From Kerstersia gyiorum (GTDB lineage: Bacteria > Pseudomonadota > Gammaproteobacteria > Burkholderiales > Burkholderiaceae_B): a stretch of DNA of 64,000 nucleotides. The notes under the pieces were generated by a model that was not told the origin of the DNA, ran no database searches, and worked only from the letters and a program-made list of their open reading frames with translations. Made by a program: the position numbers and the translations under genes. The stretch is from positions 558,001 through 622,000 of the forward strand of contig NZ_SGWZ01000001.1 in NCBI RefSeq assembly GCF_004216755.1, given 5' to 3'. The first letter of the stretch is position 1; each line of letters starts with the position of its first letter. Positions 56,930-64,000 of the stretch are shown here, piece by piece.

Positions 56930-58510
56930 TCAGCTCAGGGCGGGGCTACGGCGCTTCGTGTAGCCGCTGGCCTGTTCGTAGGCGTGGCCCAGTTGCAAGA
57001 CGGCCAGATCCGCATGTGCCGGCCCCATCACTTGCAGGCCCATGGGCAGGCCGTTGGGCCCGAAGCCTGCCGGCACGTTGAGTACCGGCAGCCCGCCCAG
57101 GGAGCCGCCTATCACAACTTCCATCCAGCGGTGATAGGTGTCCATGTCGCGGCCGCCGACCTGCTTGGGCCAATGCTGCTTGGCATCGAAAGGGAAAATC
57201 TGCGCCGAGGGCAGCACCAGGTAATCGTAGTCCTGGAACAGCGTATCGAGCGCCTTGTACCAGGCCGTGCGGTTCGCCGCGGCCGCCTGGACATCCATGG
57301 CGCTCAGCTTGAGCCCGTTTTCGATTTCCCAGATGGCTTCCGGCTTGAACAGGGCGCGCTTGGCAGGGTCTTTGTAGAAACCGCCCAGGCCGCCGGCGAT
57401 GGTGCTGCTGCGCAGCGCCAGCCAGGTCTTCCAGAGCGAGTCCATGTCGAATTCCGGTTGCACGGCTTCCACCTTGCAGCCCAGGGTGCGGAAGTTTTCC
57501 AGTGCGGCGACGCAGGTGTCCATGACACCGGGGTCCATGGGCAGATAGCCATTGAAATCACCCAGCCAGCCGATGCGCATGCCCTTGACGTCGCGTTGCA
57601 GCGGTTGGGCGAACTGCGCCGGGTCTTCCTTGATGGACAGCGGCGCACGGCGGTCAAACCCGGCCTGGATGGAAAGCAGCATGGCCAGGTCGGAGACATT
57701 GCGGCCCATGGGGCCTTCATAGCCGAGCTGCTGCATGAACACATCGCTGGTCGGGCCGAAAGGCACGCGGCCGAAGGACGGGCGGAAACCAAAGATATTG
57801 TTCCAGGCCGCCGGGTTGCGCAGCGAACCCATCATGTCGCTGCCATCCGCGACGGGCAGCATGTCAAGGGCCAGTGCCACGGCCGCGCCGCCGCTGGAGC
57901 CGCCTGCGCTGCGGGTGGGGTCGAAGGCGTTCACGGTGGTGCCGAACACCGGGTTGTAGGTGTGCGAACCCAGGCCGAATTCCGGCGTGTTGGTTTTGCC
58001 GATCAGGATGGCACCAGCCTTGCGGGCACGCTCGACGATGATGGCGTCGTGCTTGGGCACGTATTCCTTGAAGAGCGGCGAACCGTTGGTGGTCAGGATG
58101 CCTGCCGTGGCGGCGAGGTCTTTGGGCGCTTGCGGGAAACCGTGCATCCAGCCCAGGCGGGTGCCGGTGCGGCGGGCGGTGACGGCCTGGCGGTCGGCCT
58201 CGGTGGCGGCGGCCAGCAACTGTTCGCGCGGCTGCAGCGAAACGATGGCGTTGTAGGTGGGATTCAGGCGGTCGATCTGATCCAGGTATGCCCCCATGAC
58301 TTCCACGCAGGAGACCTGGCCGCCGTGAATGGCTTTGGACAGCTCGGTCGCGCTCCAGCCGGTGATGGTACCCTCGGGCCGTGCCGGGGCGGCAGCGGCA
58401 AACACGGCAGGGCTGGCGCTGCTGGCCAGTGCGGCGGCGCCCAGGGTCTTGAGGAAGTGGCGGCGGCCGTCCTGTGCGGCGGCCTGGCTATCCGTAATGA
58501 GGTGGCTCAT
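56930..58510 (-). CDS. Tat-exported amidase (amidase signature family)
   Basis: A 526-residue amidase-signature enzyme. The N-terminus has a twin-arginine-type signal (GRRHFLKTLGAAALASS), so it is probably exported to the periplasm. The catalytic triad residues are visible: Lys in QAPKDLAAT, cis-Ser in RSAGGSSGGAAVAL and nucleophile Ser in DGSDMMGSLRNPA. It resembles 6-aminohexanoate-cyclic-dimer hydrolase-like and aryl/acyl amidases; the substrate is unknown. AGGAGAGACTTC lies upstream of the ATG. It lies last in a minus-strand set with an APC permease, a cupin and a PuuB-like oxidase, which suggests release of an amine or amino compound outside the cytoplasm. Confidence 0.85.
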   Translation of the reverse strand: MSHLITDSQAAAQDGRRHFLKTLGAAALASSASPAVFAAAAPARPEGTITGWSATELSKAIHGGQVSCVEVMGAYLDQIDRLNPTYNAIVSLQPREQLLAAATEADRQAVTARRTGTRLGWMHGFPQAPKDLAATAGILTTNGSPLFKEYVPKHDAIIVERARKAGAILIGKTNTPEFGLGSHTYNPVFGTTVNAFDPTRSAGGSSGGAAVALALDMLPVADGSDMMGSLRNPAAWNNIFGFRPSFGRVPFGPTSDVFMQQLGYEGPMGRNVSDLAMLLSIQAGFDRRAPLSIKEDPAQFAQPLQRDVKGMRIGWLGDFNGYLPMDPGVMDTCVAALENFRTLGCKVEAVQPEFDMDSLWKTWLALRSSTIAGGLGGFYKDPAKRALFKPEAIWEIENGLKLSAMDVQAAAANRTAWYKALDTLFQDYDYLVLPSAQIFPFDAKQHWPKQVGGRDMDTYHRWMEVVIGGSLGGLPVLNVPAGFGPNGLPMGLQVMGPAHADLAVLQLGHAYEQASGYTKRRSPALS

Positions 58511-58721
58511 GAAGTCTCTCCTGTTGTTGCCTGGTACGGCATCTCGTTATTGTTCTGCTGGAACGAAGCGTAAAAAACCGGGGTGGCAGTGCTTGAACGT
58601 ACAAGAAGCCGCGCAATACTGCCGGAACTGCTATTAGGAGGCAGAAGGGTCGGTCTTGAATAGGAAATGCCTGCCAGATTTTTGTATGGGCCTGTCAGGC
58701 AATGTCTGTGTAAGGGGTGAG

Positions 58722-58747
58722 GCCCGGTCTGTCGTGGCAGGCCGGGC
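58722..58747 (-). terminator. Hairpin after the APC permease gene
   Basis: GCCCGG-t-CTG...CAG-g-CCGGGC is a symmetric stem of 6+3 pairs around a small internal mismatch, 8 bases beyond the permease stop. It may partly terminate transcription before the amidase gene. Confidence 0.5.
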
Positions 58748-58754
58748 TGTTGGT

Positions 58755-60197
58755 TCAGGTGTCCAGGGACGCGTTGGCCAGTTTGGCGTAGCGTTGCGGA
58801 CGGTAGCGGCGCAGCCAGAGTGCAACCAGGATGCCGTAGGCAGCTACCAGAACCAGGCCGATCGGGATGGCGGTATTGAGAAACTCAATGCCGCCGGTCA
58901 GCAGTTCCATGTGTGTGGCGATCAGGAATACGCCGGTGCTCATGGCGCTCAGGCTCAGCAACGGCGCGACCAGGCGCTGCCAGATGTTGGTATGGCGTTT
59001 GTCGTGCTGGAAGAAGCAGATCACGGCCAACGAGGTCAGCACCTGCACGCTCAGGATACCCAGCGCGGCCGGTGCGCTACCCAGCGGCAGGACGCCCGTC
59101 ATCGGGTCGATGCTGGCCAGGCCGAAGGCGGCCAGCAGGATGATGTTGACGATGGCCAGGACGAAGCTGGCGACATGCGGTGTCTTGTGGCGCGGGTGCA
59201 GGCGGGCGAAGAATGGCAGGAAGACCTGCTCGCGGCCCAGTGCATACAGGTAGCGCGACAGCGTATTCTGCAGGCTGAGGACAATGGAAAACAGGCTGGT
59301 GATCAGCAGGGCATTCATCAGCAGCGACAGCCAGTGGCCGGCCACGCGGGCGGCGGTATCGAACCACATGGTGCCGGGGTTCTGCTCGGCGATGGCTATC
59401 GCCTGGCTGGGTCCGTAACTGACGATCAGCAGCCAGGACGACAGCACCAGCAGCGCGGTGATCAGGACCACGGAAATATAGGTGGCGCGCGGAATGGTGC
59501 GGGTCGGGTCGCGTGCTTCCTCGGCATAGATGGCCGTGGTTTCGATGCCGATGAAAGAACTGGCCACGAAGGCGAACACCGCGCCTACGCCCGGCGACAG
59601 GAAGGCATCCACGGTGAAGGATGCCGTGCTGAAGGATTCCGGTCCGCCACCGTCGCCGATGACGGCCAGGTCGAAGACAATCAGGGTGATGACTTCTATG
59701 CTCATCAGGATGCCCAGCGTCTTGCCGTTGAGCGCGACATTGCGCGAGCTGAGCGGCTGGACGATGCAGGCAATGACGATGCTGGCGACCCACCAGGCCA
59801 CATTGATGCCGACTTCGCTGAGTGCCAGTGACAGGAAAAAGCCGATCATGCCGTAGCAGGACATCTGCAGGCCGCCGTAGGCGACGATGGCGAGGAACGC
59901 GGCGGCTGTGCCCATGGGGCGTCCCAGGCCGGTGGAGATATAGGCGTAGAACGCGCCAGTGTTGTGGATATAGCGGCTCATCGCTACGAAGCCCACGCAG
60001 AACAGCAGGTAAACGATGCCGGCGACCAGGTACGAGCTGGGCAGGCCGATGCCATTGCCCAGCAGGATGGCGGTGGGGGCTACGCCTACCAGCCCGGTCA
60101 GCGGGCCGTTGGTGGCCAGGACGAAGAACACCAGGCTCCACAGGCCGATGGCGTTGCGGTTCAGGCCTGTGGCCTGTCCGGTTTCATTGTTTTGCAT
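58755..60197 (-). CDS. APC-superfamily amino acid/amine permease
   Basis: A 480-residue inner-membrane transporter with 12 transmembrane helices. The N-terminal segment (LWSLVFFVLATNGPLTGLVG) has the unwound TM1 glycine motif typical of the amino acid-polyamine-organocation family. SSFIGIETTAIYAEEARDP in TM6 is another hallmark. It most resembles the putrescine/aromatic-amine-type AAT permeases encoded near FAD amine oxidases. It lies between the cupin and amidase genes on the same strand. Its substrate is inferred to be the amine oxidised by the PuuB-like enzyme. Confidence 0.85.
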   Translation of the reverse strand: MQNNETGQATGLNRNAIGLWSLVFFVLATNGPLTGLVGVAPTAILLGNGIGLPSSYLVAGIVYLLFCVGFVAMSRYIHNTGAFYAYISTGLGRPMGTAAAFLAIVAYGGLQMSCYGMIGFFLSLALSEVGINVAWWVASIVIACIVQPLSSRNVALNGKTLGILMSIEVITLIVFDLAVIGDGGGPESFSTASFTVDAFLSPGVGAVFAFVASSFIGIETTAIYAEEARDPTRTIPRATYISVVLITALLVLSSWLLIVSYGPSQAIAIAEQNPGTMWFDTAARVAGHWLSLLMNALLITSLFSIVLSLQNTLSRYLYALGREQVFLPFFARLHPRHKTPHVASFVLAIVNIILLAAFGLASIDPMTGVLPLGSAPAALGILSVQVLTSLAVICFFQHDKRHTNIWQRLVAPLLSLSAMSTGVFLIATHMELLTGGIEFLNTAIPIGLVLVAAYGILVALWLRRYRPQRYAKLANASLDT

Positions 60198-60322
60198 AGT
60201 GTTGTCTCCTGACCCTGGTGCGAGGCCGGGTCCGTCCGACGGTTTGCGGTAGGCCAGCCTGCCGGCGGACGGGGCTGTTTTTCTTATCGGGAGCCTCGGG
60301 CTCCTGTGACGCGAGGCCCGGA

Positions 60323-60348
60323 AGCGGCGCGCTTGCGGGCGCGCTGCT
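60323..60348 (-). terminator. Hairpin between cupin and permease genes
   Basis: AGCGGCGCGC and GCGCGCTGCT pair over 10 positions (one G-U) around a 6-base loop, just after the cupin stop. A GGAGCC...GGCTCC stem lies a little further on. It may attenuate the operon. Confidence 0.5.
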
Positions 60349-60358
60349 CCTGAGCGGC

Positions 60359-60727
60359 TTAGTTGAACGACAGGTAGTGCTTGGTGTAGCCGTCGCTCAG
60401 CACTTCCCAGACGGTGGAGGTGCCCTTGGTCACGAACCAGCTGTCGCCGGTGCGGTACAGCTTGCTTTCGCCGGTGGATTCGTCGGTGATACGGACTTCG
60501 CCTTGCAGGATGGTGGCCTGTTCGTTGAAGGGGTAGACCAGGCGGTACTTGCCCTTGCCGGTGCCGAAGTAGCCGGCGCTGATCGCGTCGGTCGGTGCGC
60601 CGTGGGTCATTTTGCCGTAGGCCTGGATGTCGCCGCCTTCGAGGATTTCGCCGCCGATGCCGGTCAGGCTGCCCCAGGAGTCCAGTTCCTTGATGGTGGT
60701 GCCTTGTTGGAGGGGGGTCAGTGCCAT
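60359..60727 (-). CDS. Cupin domain protein (DUF861/EutQ-like)
   Basis: A 122-residue single-domain cupin. YPFNEQATILQGEVRITDESTGESKLYRTGDSWFV covers the two cupin motifs, but the usual metal histidines are mostly replaced (NEQAT for the His-x-His site), so metal binding is doubtful. Similar small cupins accompany PuuB-type oxidases and aldehyde dehydrogenases in amine catabolic operons of Proteobacteria. It lies 50 bases after the oxidase gene and was probably retained with it. Function unknown. Confidence 0.8.
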   Translation of the reverse strand: MALTPLQQGTTIKELDSWGSLTGIGGEILEGGDIQAYGKMTHGAPTDAISAGYFGTGKGKYRLVYPFNEQATILQGEVRITDESTGESKLYRTGDSWFVTKGTSTVWEVLSDGYTKHYLSFN

Positions 60728-60776
60728 GGTGGTGTTTCCTTGTGGGTTGAATGGGTGAAAAGAGTGGGCGTGGGGA

Positions 60777-62078
60777 TCAGCGGCGACCTTGCCAGAAGCC
60801 GGCGGTCTGGTGCGCGATCTTGCCCAGGGTGCACAGCAGGGCGCGGGAGCGGTCCTTGCCATGGATGGAGGGGCGGCTGATGGCGCTGACGAGCTTGTAG
60901 CGCTCGGAGCCGCCAAGAATGCCTTCGGCCAGGATCTTGCAGATGATCTGGCTGGGCGTGACGCCAAAGCCCGAGTAACCCTGCACGAAAAAGACGTTGT
61001 CGTGACCGGGCAGGTTGCCGATCTGCGGGAACAGATTGCGCGAGGTGGCCATGGGGCCGCCCCATGCCAGGTCGATGCGCACGTCCTTCAGGTAGGGGAA
61101 GACTTCCAGCATCAGCTGTCGGTTCCAGGCCTTCAGGTCATTCGGGATGTAGTCGAAGTAGGAGGTCGCCGCGCCGAACAGCACGCGGTTTTCGGCAGTA
61201 ACGCGGTAGTAGTTGATGATCGGACGGATGTCGCTGTAGGCGCCCCGGATCGGGCTGATGCGCTCGATCAGCGCATCGGACAGCGGCTCTGTCATCAGCT
61301 GGAATGCATAGGTATTGATGGTGCTGCGGTGCAGTTCCGGCTCCAGGCGGTTGATGAAGCCGTCGCAGGCCCAGACCAGGCGCTTGGCGCGCACGCGGCC
61401 CTTGGCGGTACGCAGTTCGACGTAGTCGCCATAGGTGACTTCCACCACGGGGCTGTGTTCGAAAATGCGCACGCCATAGATTTCGGTCACAGCCTTGGCT
61501 TCGCCCAGCAGCAGGTTGAGCGAGTGCACGTGGCCACCACCACGGTGCAGCAGGCCGGCCTGGTAGACATCCGTGCCGATGAGCTGCTGCACGTCCTTGC
61601 CTTCGACGTAGCGGATTTCGTAGGGCGAACCCAGCGACTTGAATTCCTTTTCCCAGGCGCGCAGCGTCTTGGCCTGGCGGCCGTTGTAGGCCATGTAGCC
61701 GTAGCCGCTGTGGAAGTCGGCGTCGATGTTGTACTTGGCGATGCGGTCGCGCATGATCTGCGGGCCGATGTCGCTCAGCGCGAAAATGGCCTGTACGCCT
61801 TCGTCGCCGACATCCTTGCGCAGCTTGCCGAGGTCATGGCCGATGCCGGCCATGACCTGGCCGCCATTGCGGCCGGAGCCACCGAAGCCGAGGTAGCGGG
61901 CTTCCAGGACCACAATGTTCTCGACACCGTTTTCGGACAGTTCCAGCGCGGTATGGATGCCGGAGAAGCCGCCGCCGATGATGGCGACATCCGCCTCGAT
62001 GACCTCTTCCAGGGAGGGAAAGCTCAGCTCGTATTTTTTGGTGGCGGTATAGTAGGTTGCGGTTTCGTCGATATGCAT
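60777..62078 (-). CDS. FAD-dependent amine oxidase (PuuB/OrdL-like)
   Basis: A 433-residue DAO-family oxidoreductase. The FAD-binding loop is VAIIGGGFSGIHTALEL (about residues 32-48) and GFGGSGRNGGQVMAG follows. The C-terminal GYSGFGVTPSQIICKILAE completes the flavin site. It resembles gamma-glutamylputrescine oxidase (PuuB) and related enzymes that oxidise primary amines to aldehydes with H2O2 or another acceptor. No puuA-like glutamylation gene is present, so the true substrate may be a free amine such as tyramine, phenethylamine or putrescine. It is first in a minus-strand set and divergent from a FeaR-like activator. Confidence 0.85.
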   Translation of the reverse strand: MHIDETATYYTATKKYELSFPSLEEVIEADVAIIGGGFSGIHTALELSENGVENIVVLEARYLGFGGSGRNGGQVMAGIGHDLGKLRKDVGDEGVQAIFALSDIGPQIMRDRIAKYNIDADFHSGYGYMAYNGRQAKTLRAWEKEFKSLGSPYEIRYVEGKDVQQLIGTDVYQAGLLHRGGGHVHSLNLLLGEAKAVTEIYGVRIFEHSPVVEVTYGDYVELRTAKGRVRAKRLVWACDGFINRLEPELHRSTINTYAFQLMTEPLSDALIERISPIRGAYSDIRPIINYYRVTAENRVLFGAATSYFDYIPNDLKAWNRQLMLEVFPYLKDVRIDLAWGGPMATSRNLFPQIGNLPGHDNVFFVQGYSGFGVTPSQIICKILAEGILGGSERYKLVSAISRPSIHGKDRSRALLCTLGKIAHQTAGFWQGRR

Positions 62079-62423
62079 GGCCTGTCCTTGTGCTCTCTTT
62101 CTTGTCGGAAACCGGCACGGCGTGGCGTAAATGACACAAGGTGCCCGGTTTGGGGCCGGAGGCGTGCCGTCGTGGAGCGAAACAGGCAGACCTGCGGCAG
62201 GATTCCGGAAAATTCGTTAACTTGTTTATTAACTCGCAAATCGACCCGGTTGATCTGGTACGTGCTTGCCAAATTTTGCCTGTAAGCGCCGCAGCATACT
62301 CAGGTAAACCCTAATCGTTGCTTTCGGGGCTTTGGCACAGAATTTGCTGATCTCGTGGTTGAGAGTCGTTGTGTCACAAGCCGTATTGGCTGGTTTCGTG
62401 CATGAATGCAAAGGTGCCGTGCT
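62079..62423. other. Divergent control region of the amine locus
   Basis: 345 bases between the PuuB-like gene and the FeaR-like gene. No gene is visible. At 62216-62233 there is an AT-rich inverted repeat, GTTAACTTGTTTATTAAC, sharing TTAACTTGTT with the dctP operator. No convincing -35/-10 pairs were found, as expected for activator-dependent promoters. Confidence 0.55.
62216..62233. promoter_or_regulatory. Inverted repeat GTTAA-N8-TTAAC resembling the hpa operators
   Basis: GTTAACTTGTTTATTAAC has its first ten bases (TTAACTTGTT) identical to those of the palindrome at 42030-42039, but the right arm is displaced by four bases. It could be a weak HpaR site or a site for the FeaR-like protein. 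Binding is unproven. Confidence 0.45.
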
Positions 62424-63416
62424 ATGGAAATGCTTCCCGTTGCCCATGATCTGAAGTGCTGGAACGAGTTGTTGCGGCAGGCCTGCGGCCAGTTCGAAGC
62501 CAGTTTGTCGGAAGACCAGGGCATCTTCATAGGCAGCATCCAGCAGCAGGATATCGACGGGCTGGGGCTGACACGGATACGCACCAATGCGGGGCGCATC
62601 GTGTGCCGCCAGATGGCAGCGGCGCAGGATTCTGCCGACGACAGCCATTGCTTCCTGGTGGTGCAGCGCCAGGGCAGTTCCCTGTTGCGCCAGAAAGGCC
62701 TGGCGATGGAGCTGCTGCCGGGCGACATGGTGCTGATGGATGCGGTGCAGGGTTGCGAAATCGTGCCCAAGGGACTGATGGAGCACGCGTCGGTACATCT
62801 GGACCGCGGCAAGGTGGCACGCCTGCTGCCGGAAAAGCTCAACCAGCTGTGCCGTATCGGCCGCTTCAGTTCCAGCAGCCGGCTGGCACGCATCCTGGTG
62901 GAGCAGATCTGCGCGGGCGATATCGGTGAATGCGCAGTGGCGGGCGATGGCGCTGCCATGCAGGAAGCCTTGCTGTCGCTGCTGGCGCAGTCGCTGCGGC
63001 AAGGAGAAGGGCGGGCCGCCAGCATTTGGCCGGAAGCTGCACAGGCCGAGGACGCCCTGTTGCCAGTTGCCGCGCGCGGTCGCAACGGCGGCGGGCTGCT
63101 GGCAGTGGCGCGCGGCCTGATAGAGCAATCCCTGGCAGACCCCTTGCTGTCGCCGGTGCGTATTGCCGACCGCATGGGGGTATCGGTGCGCCAGCTGTAC
63201 CGCCTGTTCGAGGAAACCGGTGACAGCGTATGCCGCTATATCCAGCGGGCGCGTCTGCAACAGGCGGCCGTGGCGCTGCGCAGCGTGCTGACCGAAACCC
63301 GTTCCATCACGGACATCGCCTTTGCCTGCGGCTTCAATGACGCGGCGCATTTCAGCCGCGCGTTCCGCAAGCAGTTCGGCATGTCGCCACGCGAATATCG
63401 CATGGGAGCGCAGTAG
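62424..63416 (+). CDS. feaR: AraC-family activator, FeaR-like
   Basis: A 330-residue regulator. The N-terminal half (about 1-210) begins MEMLPVAHDLKCWNELLRQACGQF, matching the FeaR/AraC_binding_2 type of sensor. The C-terminal AraC domain ends with the double helix-turn-helix, including IADRMGVSVRQLYRLFEETG and ITDIAFACGFNDAAHFSRAFRKQFG. In E. coli FeaR activates the tyramine/phenethylamine oxidase (tynA) and feaB genes in response to aromatic amines. Here it is divergent from the PuuB-like gene, which it probably activates. The start at 62424 was chosen over an ATG 18 bases upstream because it aligns with the conserved core. Confidence 0.85.
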   Translation: MEMLPVAHDLKCWNELLRQACGQFEASLSEDQGIFIGSIQQQDIDGLGLTRIRTNAGRIVCRQMAAAQDSADDSHCFLVVQRQGSSLLRQKGLAMELLPGDMVLMDAVQGCEIVPKGLMEHASVHLDRGKVARLLPEKLNQLCRIGRFSSSSRLARILVEQICAGDIGECAVAGDGAAMQEALLSLLAQSLRQGEGRAASIWPEAAQAEDALLPVAARGRNGGGLLAVARGLIEQSLADPLLSPVRIADRMGVSVRQLYRLFEETGDSVCRYIQRARLQQAAVALRSVLTETRSITDIAFACGFNDAAHFSRAFRKQFGMSPREYRMGAQ

Positions 63417-63428
63417 GGTCGGGCAGCG

Positions 63429-64000
63429 TCAGCCGTCGCGGCGCCGGGCCCGAGGGTGGGCCTGGTCATAGACCTTGGCCAAATGCTGGAAATCCAGGCG
63501 GGTGTAGATTTGCGTGGTGGAAATATTCGCGTGCCCCAGCATTTCCTGGACAGCACGCAGGTCCTGCGCGGATTGCAGTACGTGGCTGGCGAAACTGTGG
63601 CGCAGCATGTGCGGGTGCAGATGCGTGGGCAGGCCTGCGGCGATGGCCAGTTGGGCCAGTTGCTTTTGCACCATGCGTGGTGAAATGCGGCGGCCGCGCG
63701 CACCCAGGAACAGCGCGTGGCGGTCTTGGGGCAGGGCCTGCGCCGGGGCCAGCGCGGGCCGTGCCGCCAGCCAGGATTGCAGCGCCTGGCGGGCATGCGA
63801 ACCGACAGGCACGATACGCCGTTTGCCACCCTTGCCCAGCAGATGGGCTTCATTTTCATCCAGGTCTATCCAGGCCTGTGAGCGGTAGCCATCATCATCG
63901 GCATAGCGGATGTCGAGCGCCACCAGCTCGGACAGGCGCAGTCCACTGGAGTAGAACAGTTCCGCCATGGCGTGGTCGCGGGTGGCGGCGCTGTCGTGGC
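63429..64000 (-). CDS. xerC: Tyrosine recombinase XerC, 5' part cut by the window edge
   Basis: The C-terminal catalytic portion of a XerC/D recombinase that resolves chromosome dimers at dif with its partner. Catalytic residues are visible: Arg in YSSGLRLSELVAL, Lys in LGKGGKRRIVP, the HxxR motif in HPHMLRHSFASH, His in LGHANISTTQIYT and the Tyr of QIYTRL. The frame runs through the right edge (residues HDSAATRDHAMAELFY before the core), so the N-terminal SAM-like domain lies outside. XerC is favoured over XerD, although they cannot be separated with certainty on this part. It is not a phage integrase and is convergent with the FeaR-like gene. Confidence 0.9.
   Translation of the reverse strand, partial: HDSAATRDHAMAELFYSSGLRLSELVALDIRYADDDGYRSQAWIDLDENEAHLLGKGGKRRIVPVGSHARQALQSWLAARPALAPAQALPQDRHALFLGARGRRISPRMVQKQLAQLAIAAGLPTHLHPHMLRHSFASHVLQSAQDLRAVQEMLGHANISTTQIYTRLDFQHLAKVYDQAHPRARRRDG

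Noticed and set aside
56921..58573. A 550-codon plus-strand frame opposite the amidase gene
   Set aside because: Antisense shadow; the amidase on the minus strand has an intact Ser-Ser-Lys triad.
63429..64000. Tyrosine recombinase as sign of a mobile element
   Set aside because: The catalytic core reads as housekeeping XerC, and there are no att-like repeats, tRNA target or phage/ICE genes in the window.

Overview
The window is about 64 kb of GC-rich DNA from a betaproteobacterial chromosome, most likely Burkholderiales, family Alcaligenaceae (Bordetella/Achromobacter/Kerstersia neighbourhood). The evidence is the gene content and order (coaX-birA, dat-ybeD-lipB-lipA, waaC-waaA, hslVU-dksA, a split hpaG1/hpaG2), the dense packing and the uniform codon use. 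No rRNA, tRNA, CRISPR array, prophage or insertion sequence was recognised. The only recombinase is a housekeeping XerC cut by the right edge.

Region 1 (about 0.7-23.5 kb) is mostly housekeeping: a Na+/H+ antiporter-like protein, aspS (with the residues of a non-discriminating enzyme), an EEP-family hydrolase, LPS core/Kdo transferases (waaC, waaA), coaX and birA, an alpha/beta hydrolase, a DD-carboxypeptidase, D-amino acid aminotransferase with the lipoate genes ybeD-lipB-lipA, a bacterial alpha-2-macroglobulin lipoprotein paired with pbpC, and an SsuE-like FMN reductase with a small TOBE protein.

Region 2 (about 23.7-45.1 kb) is a complete 4-hydroxyphenylacetate (HPA, homoprotocatechuate) catabolic island. 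It holds two unrelated HPA 3-hydroxylase oxygenases (an acyl-CoA-dehydrogenase-fold C2 type and a classical HpaB) but only one flavin reductase, which is the C1 type with a C-terminal MarR-like sensor domain. It also holds two HpaA-type AraC regulators and a MarR-type HpaR. A long minus-strand gene train runs hpaG1-hpaG2-hpaE-hpaD-hpaF-hpaH-hpaI, then a GMC oxidoreductase, a FeaB-like aryl-acetaldehyde dehydrogenase and a GabD. A divergent TRAP transporter (dctPQM) is the likely uptake system. Two sigma70-like promoters, each with a TTAAC(A/T)TGTTAA palindrome, face each other between hpaG1 and dctP. The last three genes of the train extend the pathway at both ends: alcohol/aldehyde to HPA, and succinic semialdehyde to succinate.

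Region 3 (about 45.2-56.9 kb) carries a Bcr/CflA exporter, a CusF-like periplasmic protein, hslVU, a one-cysteine DksA, and a zinc homeostasis cluster: a His-rich CobW GTPase, zur, a short membrane protein, znuC-znuB-znuA, and a ZevA/ZevB-like pair. A strong Zur-box-like operator lies next to an 18-bp perfect tandem duplication upstream of the znu genes.

Region 4 (about 56.9-63.4 kb) is a minus-strand set (PuuB-like amine oxidase, cupin, APC permease, Tat-type amidase) divergent from a FeaR-like AraC activator. I infer that it takes up and oxidises an amine. A palindrome resembling the hpa operators lies in its control region, so it may feed aromatic aldehydes into the hpa island. This link is a hypothesis.
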